64,000 bases of DNA. Origin: JAGQUL01 sp038212015. GTDB lineage: Bacteria; Actinomycetota; Thermoleophilia; Gaiellales; SKUG01. The first letter of the stretch is position 1. Every line of letters starts with the position of its first letter. A program made the translations under genes and the position numbers. Under the pieces are notes generated by a model, which ran no database searches, was not told where the DNA came from, and saw only the letters and a list, made by a program, of their open reading frames with translations. Location of the stretch: NCBI GenBank assembly GCA_038212015.1, contig JBBQUY010000006.1, positions 5,377-69,376 of the forward strand, given 5' to 3'. This document shows positions 24,996 to 32,688 of the stretch, piece after piece.

Positions 24996-26030
24996 ATGAG
25001 TGACTTCCCGGATCGCAACCTCGCCATGGAACTCGTCCGCGTCACGGAGGCTGCAGCGCTCGCAGCCGCACGCTGGGTCGGTCGCGGCGACAAGAAGGCA
25101 GCCGACAAGGGCGCCGTCGACGCAATGCGTTCGATGCTTGGTCGCATCGCGATGGACGGACTCGTCGTGATCGGCGAGGGCGAGAAGGACGAAGCGCCGA
25201 TGCTCTTCAACGGTGAGCGCCTCGGCACGGGTGCGCCGCCGGAAGTCGACATCGCGGTCGACCCCCTGGAAGGCACGACGCTCTGTGCGAAGGGCATGCC
25301 CAACGCGATCGCCGTAATCGCGATCGCCGAGCGCGGCGCGATGTTCGATCCCGGTCCGTGCTTCTACATGGAGAAGCTCGTCACCGACAACGAGGCGGCG
25401 ATGGCGATCGACATCGAACGCCCGATCGAGGACAACATTCGCGCGGTTGCGGCAGCCAAGGGCAAGCCGATCAACGAGACGACCGTGATCATGCTCGATC
25501 GCGCGCGACACGCGGATGCCAAGGCCCGCATCCGCGAGACCGGCGCACGCATCCGCATGATCAGCGACGGTGACGTTGCCGGCGCGATGATCGCCGCCCG
25601 TGAAGGCAGCGCGATCGACCTCATGTACGGCGTCGGCGGCACCCCCGAAGGCGTGCTCGCGGCAGCCGCGATCCGCTGTCTCGGCGGCGAGATCCAGGCC
25701 CGTCTGGCTCCGCAGGACGAAGCCGAGCTGGCCGCGGTGAAGGAGTACGGCTGCGACCTCGGGCGCGTCATGATGCGACGCGACCTGGTCTCCGGCCGTG
25801 ACGTGTTCTTCGCCGCGACGGGCGTCACCGACGGCGACATGCTCGAAGGCGTGCGCTACAGCCGCCGCGGCGCGTCGACCCAGTCGATCGTGATGCGCTC
25901 GCGCTCGGGAACGGTGCGCATCGTCAACGGCGAGCACAACCGCGAGAAGCTCGAGTCGTATCTCAAGAGCACCGGCCTCGGTCTCTCCGAAGGCGCCCCG
26001 ATCCCCACGGGTACGGGCGTCACGATCTAG
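24996..26030 (+). CDS. glpX: Class II fructose-1,6-bisphosphatase GlpX
   Basis: 344 residues, normal GlpX length. It hydrolyses fructose 1,6-bisphosphate to fructose 6-phosphate in gluconeogenesis. Metal and phosphate site motifs are IGEGEKDEAPM (59-69) and DIAVDPLEGTT (85-95, with Asp85, Asp89 and Glu92), then GVGGTPEGVLAAAA and the RSRSGTVR segment near the C-terminus. This is the usual FBPase of actinobacteria. It is apparently monocistronic and probably leaderless. A long inverted repeat 46-88 bases after its stop may act as terminator. Confidence 0.94.
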   Translation: MSDFPDRNLAMELVRVTEAAALAAARWVGRGDKKAADKGAVDAMRSMLGRIAMDGLVVIGEGEKDEAPMLFNGERLGTGAPPEVDIAVDPLEGTTLCAKGMPNAIAVIAIAERGAMFDPGPCFYMEKLVTDNEAAMAIDIERPIEDNIRAVAAAKGKPINETTVIMLDRARHADAKARIRETGARIRMISDGDVAGAMIAAREGSAIDLMYGVGGTPEGVLAAAAIRCLGGEIQARLAPQDEAELAAVKEYGCDLGRVMMRRDLVSGRDVFFAATGVTDGDMLEGVRYSRRGASTQSIVMRSRSGTVRIVNGEHNREKLESYLKSTGLGLSEGAPIPTGTGVTI

Positions 26031-26075
26031 AGGCACCGATCTCAGTGAACGAGCGCGATCGTGTCGCGTCGCATT

Positions 26076-26118
26076 GCTCCGAACGCAATCGGCATATGTG
26101 ACGGGTTTCGTTCGGAGC
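26076..26118. repeat. 10-bp perfect inverted repeat with a 23-base loop
   Basis: GCTCCGAACG (26076-26085) and CGTTCGGAGC (26109-26118) are exact complements. The loop contains CATATG. It lies in the 206-base non-coding gap after glpX and before the HEIGH-motif gene. It could be a terminator of glpX or an operator or leader structure for the next gene. Confidence 0.65.
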
Positions 26119-26236
26119 GACGTGCGCGGGGGTTCGATCAACCTACGAGCGACTGCGGCCACGGGCGTGGCCACCGCCGCCCGTTCGCATGTCCCAGCCG
26201 ACCCGGGACCCGACCAGCCGGGGAGAACAGGACGAC

Positions 26237-26830
26237 ATGGATGTCACTCGCACGCCCCTTCCCGGCATGACGCCGCACCTTGCGTACCGCACGTTGCTGC
26301 GCGCCGCCGATGTTGCCGCATCGGCACCGCGCGCAGCAACGGCGGGCGCGACGGCTGCAGGTGGGGGCGCGCACATGAACGCCTCCGGTGGCGGCGTCGA
26401 CGCGCCCGAGATCAACGGGCCTGCGGACGGGCCCGACGTGGTGCTCGCCACCGGCGTGCGCATTCGCAGGAAGCGGATCGGCTCCGCCCGCGTGGGTGAT
26501 GCCGAACTGCAGCAGGCGATCCGTGGCGTGCAGGCGCTGCCGGTTGCGCACCAGATGCTCATCGCGCGACTCGGTCTGCCGATCGAACTCATTCCGGTCG
26601 TGCAGCTCGAACGGCTCGCCGGCACCACCGACCCGGTGGTCGGCGCAACGCTCATCCTCGGCGCTGACGGCAGTGCCAAGCCGGCGAAGATCCGCATCGC
26701 GGCGTATCAGGCGCACCTGAAGTCATCCGTCACCGAGGCGACGCAGCACGAGATCGGTCATGCGATCGCGGTCGTCGCCAACCAGGACATGAGCGAGGCC
26801 ACCGCGATCAGGTACGCGCGCTCGTACTAG
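26237..26830 (+). CDS. Orphan protein with a C-terminal HEIGH zinc-protease motif
   Basis: 197 residues. ATG 26237 is preceded by AGGAC; an in-frame ATG at 26189 would add 16 polar residues. Residues 25-65 are a low-complexity Ala/Gly region. Residues 70-165 form a compact domain. Residues 171-175 are HEIGH followed by AIAVVANQ, the HExxH zinc-binding helix of zincin metallopeptidases with the glycine seen in the HExGH form. A third ligand is not obvious; Glu188 (SEAT) is a candidate. There is no signal peptide. The Ala/Gly-rich N-terminus resembles that of the orphan at 22546-24183, suggesting a shared export or assembly route. Function unknown. Confidence 0.65.
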   Translation: MDVTRTPLPGMTPHLAYRTLLRAADVAASAPRAATAGATAAGGGAHMNASGGGVDAPEINGPADGPDVVLATGVRIRRKRIGSARVGDAELQQAIRGVQALPVAHQMLIARLGLPIELIPVVQLERLAGTTDPVVGATLILGADGSAKPAKIRIAAYQAHLKSSVTEATQHEIGHAIAVVANQDMSEATAIRYARSY

Positions 26831-27687
26831 CGCGTGCCGGCGCGCAGGGCGCGGGATCGCGCCTCGAGCGCGTCGATGATGCGCGCGGGAACGGTCCGGC
26901 AGCCCAGACGCGAGCCGTCGGGGCCGTGACCGTGGTCATCGCTGCCGGCCGTCTGCACCAGCCCGAGCTCCGTTGCCAGGGCCGCGCAGCGCTCGACGAC
27001 GTCTCCGTCGTGGCCTGGATGGTCGACCTCCACGCCGTCGAGCCCGAGCGTCGCCGCATGCCGCACCGCGTCCTCACGCAGCCCGCTGCGCGAGCGTGCG
27101 CCCGGATGCGCGAACACCGCCACGCCACCGGACTCATGGATCGCGTTGATGCCCCGCTCGATCGACATGCCGTCGCGCGGCACGAATGCACGCCCGCCGG
27201 TCCCGAACCACTCCTCGCCGAACGCGTGATCGACGTCCTCGATGATGCCGAGCCGAACCATCGCGCGCGCGATGTGCGGGCGCCCGGGCGGGGCACCGCC
27301 GCTCTCGCCGAGTACGTCGTCCATCGTCAGCTGCCCGGCGATCCGCGCCACGCGCTCGACGATCGCCGACGCCCGATCCACGCGCTGCGCGCGCATTTCC
27401 GCGAACAGCTCCGCGAGACCGGCGTCGTCAGGATCGATGAAATAGCCGAGCAGGTGCGCCTCGCGCGCCGTCGGGCTGAAGCACGACAGCTCCACGCCCG
27501 GGATGCAGCGGATACCGAGCGCCTCGGCCATGCCCATTGCCTCGGCGAGCCCATCCGTCGTGTCGTGGTCGGTGAGCGCCAGGCCGCCAAGGCCGCGCTC
27601 GGCAGCGAGGCTCACGACTTCCCGCGGCGGCAAGGTGCCGTCGGAAGCCGTGGAGTGCGTATGCAGGTCGAATCGATCGCGAGACAT
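26827..27687 (-). CDS. PHP-domain phosphoesterase (YciV/RNase AM-like)
   Basis: 286 residues from ATG 27687; in-frame ATGs at 27699 and 27720 are possible and none has a strong ribosome site. A TACAAT element ends 10 bases before the chosen start. PHP metal-binding motifs are DLHTHSTASDG (7-17), LTDHDTTDG (39-47), PGVELS, FAHPGA and a late GSDDHG. This arrangement is that of the YciV-type enzymes that remove phosphate from 3',5'-nucleoside bisphosphates or trim RNA 5' ends. It converges with the HEIGH gene, overlapping by 4 bases. Confidence 0.85.
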   Translation of the reverse strand: MSRDRFDLHTHSTASDGTLPPREVVSLAAERGLGGLALTDHDTTDGLAEAMGMAEALGIRCIPGVELSCFSPTAREAHLLGYFIDPDDAGLAELFAEMRAQRVDRASAIVERVARIAGQLTMDDVLGESGGAPPGRPHIARAMVRLGIIEDVDHAFGEEWFGTGGRAFVPRDGMSIERGINAIHESGGVAVFAHPGARSRSGLREDAVRHAATLGLDGVEVDHPGHDGDVVERCAALATELGLVQTAGSDDHGHGPDGSRLGCRTVPARIIDALEARSRALRAGTR

Positions 27688-27802
27688 CTGTGCACCCATT
27701 GTACCGTCGCACGCGTCCATGTGGACTTACCGCAGCGATACGCGGTCTGGTCCGAATGCCGACGCCCCCGCCTGCACCGATGCTGGAACGGAGTCTCCAA
27801 CC

Positions 27803-28990
27803 ATGCGCATCCGCTTCCTGTCGTCTGCACGCCGCTCCGTCGGCGCCCATTCCCTCCTGCTCCCGGCGGGAGTCGTCGCGCTGCTGCTCGGTCTCGTCGG
27901 CGGGCTCGCCCGGATCGGCGTGCTCGCGCAGTTCGCGCCCTCGTCCACGGTCGCGTGGCACGGCCCGCTCATCGTGTTCGGCTTCCTCGGCGTGCTCATT
28001 GCCGTCGAACGCGCCGTTGCGCTGCGCCGCCCCTGGGCCTTCAGCGCGCCACTGCTGGGCTGCAGCGGCACGATCCTGCTCGTCGCGGGCGCGCCTGTCG
28101 AGGTCGTTGCGACCGTCTGGACAGCCGCGGCGCTCGTTGCCACGCTTGCGGTGCTCGCCCTCGATCGTCGTCAGCCGTCGCTGGCCAATCGCTGCATGCT
28201 CGCGAGCTGCGTGGCCTGGACGATCGGCGTGGCGCTCTGGGGTACCGGTGCGAGCCTCGCCTCGCTGCTGCCGTGGTGGGCATCGTTTCTGGTGCTCATG
28301 ATCGTCGGGGAGCGAATCCAGTTCGGCAAGCTGTTCTACGTTCGCCATGCACGAATGCTGGTGACGGTCCTGCCTGCGCTGCTGCTCGCGGGTGCGCTGG
28401 TTGCGACTGCCGATGCGGTGGTGGGCACGGCGATCACGGGTGCCGGCATGCTCGGCCTGGGCGCATGGCTGATCGTCGTGGACGTCACCCGACGCGTGCG
28501 TCGTCCCGGACTGCTCTGGTACGTGAGCGTCGGCCTGGCAGCCGCCTACGCGTGGCTCGTCGTGGCGGGGACGATATGGCTGGTGCTGGCTCCGACCACC
28601 GGCGGGGCGGGCCTGGACGCTGCGATTCATGCGCTCTTCCAGGGCTTCGTGATGGGCATGGTGCTCACGCACGCGCCCATGATCTTCCCGGCCGTGACCG
28701 GTCATCGGATGCCCTTCCACCGAGTCTTCCATGTGCCGCTCGCGCTGCTGCACGTCGGCATGGTCATGCGTGTGGGCGGCGACCTGCTCGCGCGCACGGA
28801 GCTTGCCAGGACGGGATCGACGATGACCGCCGCATCACTTGCCCTGTTCCTGCTCGTGGCGGGCAGCAGCGTCGTGGTCGGGCGGCTCGGTGCCCAACCG
28901 GTTCGCCAACCACGGCGAGCTGCAGCCTCGCCGCAGCCACGTCCGCAGCGATCGAGCGCCGCCGCGAGCTCGATCAGTGACCCGGCTTGA
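27803..28990 (+). CDS. Polytopic membrane protein, NnrS-like
   Basis: 395 residues with about 11-12 transmembrane helices. Histidines occur at intramembrane positions: AWHGPL near the second helix, HALFQGFVMGMVLTHAPMIFPAVTG, then HRVFHVPLALLHVG. This layout recalls NnrS, a haem- and copper-containing membrane protein that protects against nitric oxide, but identity is not certain from motifs alone. ATG 27803 gives a basic start before the first helix. Nearby NirK, hemerythrin and thiol-redox genes make an NO-related role plausible. Its 3' end overlaps a convergent gene by 17 bases. Confidence 0.6.
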   Translation: MRIRFLSSARRSVGAHSLLLPAGVVALLLGLVGGLARIGVLAQFAPSSTVAWHGPLIVFGFLGVLIAVERAVALRRPWAFSAPLLGCSGTILLVAGAPVEVVATVWTAAALVATLAVLALDRRQPSLANRCMLASCVAWTIGVALWGTGASLASLLPWWASFLVLMIVGERIQFGKLFYVRHARMLVTVLPALLLAGALVATADAVVGTAITGAGMLGLGAWLIVVDVTRRVRRPGLLWYVSVGLAAAYAWLVVAGTIWLVLAPTTGGAGLDAAIHALFQGFVMGMVLTHAPMIFPAVTGHRMPFHRVFHVPLALLHVGMVMRVGGDLLARTELARTGSTMTAASLALFLLVAGSSVVVGRLGAQPVRQPRRAAASPQPRPQRSSAAASSISDPA

Positions 28991-29453
28991 AGACCATGAG
29001 TGCGACCATGCCGACGAGCAGGGCCGTGTCGAGCAGCGATGCAGGACGGCCTTCGCGGATGAGCGCGCGCAGCCGACCCGTGACCGGCTCGCCCCGCTCG
29101 TCGAGCGCGACGGCCAGTTCGCGAGCTGCGCGCGATCGAGGCGCGTGCATGCGAACGCCCACGAATCCGGACGCGATCCAGAGCGCGATTGCACCGAGGA
29201 TCCAGGGTTCATGCAGCTCGTAGACGCCATTGGAGTCGAGCACCAGTCCGACGCCCGCGGCGAGCAGCACGACCGATCCCGGCATTGCGAGCCGCTTCAC
29301 GGCACTGCGTGCCGTCTCGAGCAGCGCGAGCACCGCAGCGGGTGATCCGACGCGCATCGCCATCGACTTGCACGCGAGCGATGCCCCCACCCCGGCGGTC
29401 AGTGCGAGCACGCCGCCGAGGTGGATGAACAGCAACAGCTCGTACACGCTCAC
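28974..29453 (-). CDS. Four-helix membrane protein (DUF2269-like)
   Basis: 159 residues, about four transmembrane helices, beginning VSVYELLLFIHLGGVLALTAG, which is typical of small DUF2269-like membrane proteins. The GTG start overlaps the stop of the thioredoxin-like gene as GTGA. It is the last gene of the FAD oxidoreductase-dsbB-tlpA operon. Membership suggests a role in membrane redox or disulphide chemistry, but no catalytic residues are evident. Confidence 0.65.
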   Translation of the reverse strand: MSVYELLLFIHLGGVLALTAGVGASLACKSMAMRVGSPAAVLALLETARSAVKRLAMPGSVVLLAAGVGLVLDSNGVYELHEPWILGAIALWIASGFVGVRMHAPRSRAARELAVALDERGEPVTGRLRALIREGRPASLLDTALLVGMVALMVFKPGH

Positions 29454-30178
29454 GCCGCCTTGGGAGCGGCGGCTGCTGGCTTGGCCAGCGCGCGAACTTC
29501 CTTGTCGAATTCGTCGATCGGCATCTCGCCGCTGTAGCGATGCGTCACCTTGCCGGTGGTGTCGGTGAACACCAGGAACGGGAAGCCGTCCGTGCCGAGC
29601 GCCTCGGCTGCGGTGCCGAGCTCGTCGTCGATGAGCACGTCATACGGCCACTGCTCCTCGGCAAGCCATGCTGCCGGAGGGTAGTTCGGCCGACCGTCGT
29701 CGACCGAGGTCGAGACCGCGATGACCTCGACGTTGGCGGGCAGCTCGTGCACTTTGGCCCAGTCGACGATGCGGGGCACCTCGGCCTGGCAGTACGGGCA
29801 CCAGTGTGCGATCACGACATAGACGCGCGCGGTGCCGTCGCCGGGCGTGAGCGTCGTGCGGAAGCCATCGAACTTCTCGCCCTGCAGCTCGGGGACGATC
29901 GAACCTTCGGCTCGATCCGTTCCGCTGCCGGACCACTTGGACAGCTCCTTGCCCTCGACGTTCACGGTCGCAAAGGCGGGAACCTTGTCGGCCGCGGCGT
30001 CCTGGGCCTTCTTCGCGTCGTCGGGCGCAGTCAGCACCAGCGTGGCGATTCCGATCGCGACCATCGCCGCGATCACCATCCAGAAGACGGGCAGCTGCCG
30101 CCGCACGTCCTCGGGTGGCGCGACCCTGCTCATCGATTCCGTTCGTCGTTCACGCTTCTCGCGCGATGCCTTGCCCAT
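29450..30178 (-). CDS. Membrane-anchored thioredoxin-like protein (TlpA/ResA type)
   Basis: 242 residues. A basic N-terminus and one transmembrane helix (about 31-50) anchor an extracytoplasmic thioredoxin fold with active site C127-P-Y-C130 in AHWCPYCQAEVP and the cis-proline region GFPFLVF. It probably exchanges disulphides with the DsbB-like protein encoded upstream, or reduces apocytochromes or the CuA site. ATG 30178 has GGGAG at good spacing, which makes it overlap the dsbB-like gene by 29 bases. The C-terminus is Ala/Pro/Lys-rich. Confidence 0.85.
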   Translation of the reverse strand: MGKASREKRERRTESMSRVAPPEDVRRQLPVFWMVIAAMVAIGIATLVLTAPDDAKKAQDAAADKVPAFATVNVEGKELSKWSGSGTDRAEGSIVPELQGEKFDGFRTTLTPGDGTARVYVVIAHWCPYCQAEVPRIVDWAKVHELPANVEVIAVSTSVDDGRPNYPPAAWLAEEQWPYDVLIDDELGTAAEALGTDGFPFLVFTDTTGKVTHRYSGEMPIDEFDKEVRALAKPAAAAPKAA

Positions 30179-30698
30179 GTCGTGCTCCCAGTGTGGTGAT
30201 GACGGCGATGAGCAGGAAGGCGCTCAGTGCCATCATCGGGATGGTGATGTAACCAAATTGCTCGAACCAGATCGTCGTGCAGGGAATGTCGGTCGAGCAG
30301 GCGATCTTTTCCTGGTCCGGGAACCGCTCGAGCTGGTAGTGGTAGACGCTGATCGCGGCACCGATGAGCGCCTGTGGCAGCACGTACCAGCGAACGTCGC
30401 GGTCGCCGCGCAGCACGGCGACGCCCAGGAGCACGACGAGCGGATACATCGCGATTCGCTGGTACCAGCACAGCGGGCAGGGCTGGAAGTTCCGCATCTC
30501 GCTCATGTAGAGGCTGCCGAGCGTCGCGATCGCGGCGACGAGCCACGCGAGCTTGAGCGCGTCGGGTGCGATCACGCGTGCGATCGCGTCGAGCGGGCGT
30601 CGAGCGCCGGCTGACGCCTTCTGCACGCCCCAGCTGATCACGACGACGAGCACCGCAAGCTGCGCAACCACCGTCAGGAACGCGAGGAACTCGATCAT
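30150..30698 (-). CDS. DsbB/BdbC-type disulphide bond formation protein
   Basis: 182 residues, about five predicted membrane segments rather than the four of a minimal DsbB, the first being an extra N-terminal helix. The two redox pairs are present: C74-P-L-C77 (PCPLCWYQRIAMYPL, the family signature) and C134/C140 (KIACSTDIPC) on the second outer loop. It oxidises a thioredoxin-like partner and passes electrons to quinone. It starts 3 bases after the FAD oxidoreductase gene and overlaps the thioredoxin-like gene, which is the obvious partner. Confidence 0.88.
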   Translation of the reverse strand: MIEFLAFLTVVAQLAVLVVVISWGVQKASAGARRPLDAIARVIAPDALKLAWLVAAIATLGSLYMSEMRNFQPCPLCWYQRIAMYPLVVLLGVAVLRGDRDVRWYVLPQALIGAAISVYHYQLERFPDQEKIACSTDIPCTTIWFEQFGYITIPMMALSAFLLIAVITTLGARHGQGIAREA

Positions 30699-30701
30699 GG
30701 C

Positions 30702-31892
30702 TCAGGCGACCTCGCGTGCGCGGAGCGCGTCGCGGAATGCCAGGGGTGCGTCATGCGTGCCGGCGTGCCAGCGAAGCACGCGATCGTGCAGGAGCAGTCC
30801 GGCGAGCTTGTCCGGGCGCGTTCCTGGTGACACGGTGATTTCGGCGTCGTGGCCGAGGAACGGGTGCGAGAGCGAATCCGCGCGCTCCAGGCGAGCGTGC
30901 AGCACGCCGTCGGCGAGGTCCATCTGGTACTCGACGGAGCTGCTCGGGATGCCGTCGACCATCAGGCCGAGCTTCGAGGGGTCGCCCTCGAGCGCCGTCA
31001 ACACGCGACGCGCCTGCCACGCGGTGGCGAATCCCGCTCGGTACGGCAGGTTGATCGCGTCACCGATCACGAACGCATCGCGGGCGACCTCGAAGCTCGA
31101 GTTTGGTTCGTACCATCCGCTTCGGCCTCGTCCGGGAAGCCCGTCGATGAGGCGTGGCTGCAGGGCGCCGAACTCGAGGATCAGGTCGCCGCCGATCGAG
31201 TCGAAGCGGCCGACCGGCACGCCGGTCGCGACCTTCACGCGCGATCGGCGCATCGCGGCATCCACCGCGACCTCGCCGATCGGGCCGAACCATTCGAAGA
31301 CCTCGTGGTCGGACGTGGCGATGAGCGTCTCGATGCGGTCGTCGAGACGCATGGACCGGATCCATGCACCGATCAGCAGCGCGATCTCGCACGCAGGCGC
31401 AGTCCAGGAATCCTCGGACTTCGCGCGGATCGTGATCGTGCGGCGCTCACCGGCACGTGCATCGGCGACGATCTGTCGAAGCTGCTCGCGCATGCGGATC
31501 GCGTCGTCGAGCGTGCGAAGGCTGTGGTGTTCGTGCTCGCGCGGCTCGGCGCCGGGTGCGGCGACGAGCACGTCGTACTCGATGTCGCCCTGGCTCGTCA
31601 CCACACGCCTGGCGACATGGTCGATCCGCTCGACTTCCGCGACGACGCTGCGGACGCCGTGCGGCAGCAGGTCCTCCACCGGCACGTCGATGCGGCGTGA
31701 GGAGATGTCGAACGGAACGTAGACCAGGTCGGGGAGCAGACGGATCGACGGCCAACGGCCGACGAGCGTGACCTGGGAGTCGGGTAGACCGATCGCGAGC
31801 GTCAGCGCGGCTTCCGCACCAGCGATCCCACCGCCGATGACGACGATGCGACGTGGCGAGGACTCCTGAATTGCCGTGCTCGAATCGGGCAT
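30702..31892 (-). CDS. FAD-dependent NAD(P)H/sulphide-quinone oxidoreductase-like protein
   Basis: 396 residues. The FAD-binding Rossmann motif GGGIAG (20-25) follows VVIG, and the second FAD motif is AFVIGDAINLPYRAGFATAWQAR near 280-300. The overall build is that of NDH-2/sulphide:quinone oxidoreductase-type flavoproteins; the internal NAD motif is weak and no redox-active cysteine pair is visible, so it may be an SQR-like or NDH-2-like quinone reductase. ATG 31892 has GGAGGG upstream. It leads the operon with dsbB and tlpA. A perfect copy of the regulon palindrome lies 77 bases before the start. Confidence 0.75.
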   Translation of the reverse strand: MPDSSTAIQESSPRRIVVIGGGIAGAEAALTLAIGLPDSQVTLVGRWPSIRLLPDLVYVPFDISSRRIDVPVEDLLPHGVRSVVAEVERIDHVARRVVTSQGDIEYDVLVAAPGAEPREHEHHSLRTLDDAIRMREQLRQIVADARAGERRTITIRAKSEDSWTAPACEIALLIGAWIRSMRLDDRIETLIATSDHEVFEWFGPIGEVAVDAAMRRSRVKVATGVPVGRFDSIGGDLILEFGALQPRLIDGLPGRGRSGWYEPNSSFEVARDAFVIGDAINLPYRAGFATAWQARRVLTALEGDPSKLGLMVDGIPSSSVEYQMDLADGVLHARLERADSLSHPFLGHDAEITVSPGTRPDKLAGLLLHDRVLRWHAGTHDAPLAFRDALRAREVA

Positions 31893-31968
31893 TGATCATT
31901 CCCTCCGGTCTGATCAAGATTCTCGCCCGTCTCGGGGTCCTTCTCACCCGCCTTTTCGCGCACAGTGG

Positions 31969-31983
31969 TGCGGGAAATCCGCA
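31969..31983. promoter_or_regulatory. Inverted repeat site 2 of the TGCGGGAAATCCGCA motif
   Basis: TGCGG and CCGCA arms flank GAAAT, identical over 15 bases to the site at 24297. It lies between the 3' end of the LuxR regulator gene and the FAD oxidoreductase start, in promoter position for the latter. Confidence 0.7.
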
Positions 31984-31991
31984 ACGATTGC

Positions 31992-32645
31992 TCAGATCGG
32001 CTTGTCGAGCAGCCCGCGGTCGAGTGCCCACCGAACGAGCTCCGCACGGCTGGACAATCGCAGTTTCGCCATCGCGTGCGCGCGATGCGTCTCCACCGTG
32101 CGGATGCTGAGGTGCACCGTCGACGCGATCTCGGAGTTGGTGTGGCCGAGCGCCAGCAGGCGCACGATTTCACGTTCCCGATCGGTGAGCGGATCCACCG
32201 GAGGCGCCGAAGCCGCCTTGATCATCGCCGCACCGAGCGGCGGATACAGGTATCGCTCGCCGCGGTGCATCGCTTCGAGCGCTGCGACGAGTTCGCTCTC
32301 GGCAGCTTCCTTGACCAGGTAGCCGTCTGCCCCGGAGGAGAACGACCGCTCGACGCGCTCGGGCTCGTCGTGCATGCTCAATACGAGGACGCGGCTGCCA
32401 CGTCCCTTGACACGCAACGTCTCGATGATGTCGAGGCCGTCCGCGTCCGGCAGGCCGATGTCGAGTACCACCACGTCGGGGCGACGGATCTCGACGAGCT
32501 CGATCGCATCCTTCGCCGTCCCGGCCTCGCCACAGACGTCGAATCCTTCCGTGTCCTCGAGTAGTCGGCGCAGGCCTGCGCGCACGACCGCGTGGTCGTC
32601 GACCAGAAGGATTCGCATTGGAGTGGTGGTGGTCTCGTCAGCCAT
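31992..32645 (-). CDS. LuxR/NarL-family response regulator
   Basis: 217 residues from ATG 32645, the only start that leaves room for the divergent gene. The receiver domain has the acidic pair Asp16/Asp17, phospho-acceptor Asp62 (VVLDIGLP), a switch serine in VLVLSMHD and the late lysine in YLVKEA. The C-terminal HTH is LTDREREIVRLLALGHTNSEIA...SIRTVETHRAHAMAKL, the NarL/NreC wording. It should bind inverted repeats as a dimer when phosphorylated. It is divergent from the GAF histidine kinase gene across 43 bases, its likely partner, and sits next to one of the palindromes proposed as its target. Confidence 0.92.
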   Translation of the reverse strand: MADETTTTPMRILLVDDHAVVRAGLRRLLEDTEGFDVCGEAGTAKDAIELVEIRRPDVVVLDIGLPDADGLDIIETLRVKGRGSRVLVLSMHDEPERVERSFSSGADGYLVKEAAESELVAALEAMHRGERYLYPPLGAAMIKAASAPPVDPLTDREREIVRLLALGHTNSEIASTVHLSIRTVETHRAHAMAKLRLSSRAELVRWALDRGLLDKPI

Positions 32646-32658
32646 GCAGATAGTCTGC
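32646..32658. promoter_or_regulatory. Short inverted repeat GCAGA-TAG-TCTGC in the kinase/regulator divergent gap
   Basis: A perfect 5-3-5 inverted repeat directly before the regulator start codon, in a 43-base gap. Possible autoregulatory site; differs from the TGCGGGAAATCCGCA motif. Confidence 0.35.
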
Positions 32659-32688
32659 CAAATTGGGTCCGCGGGAAGGAGGCCAAGC

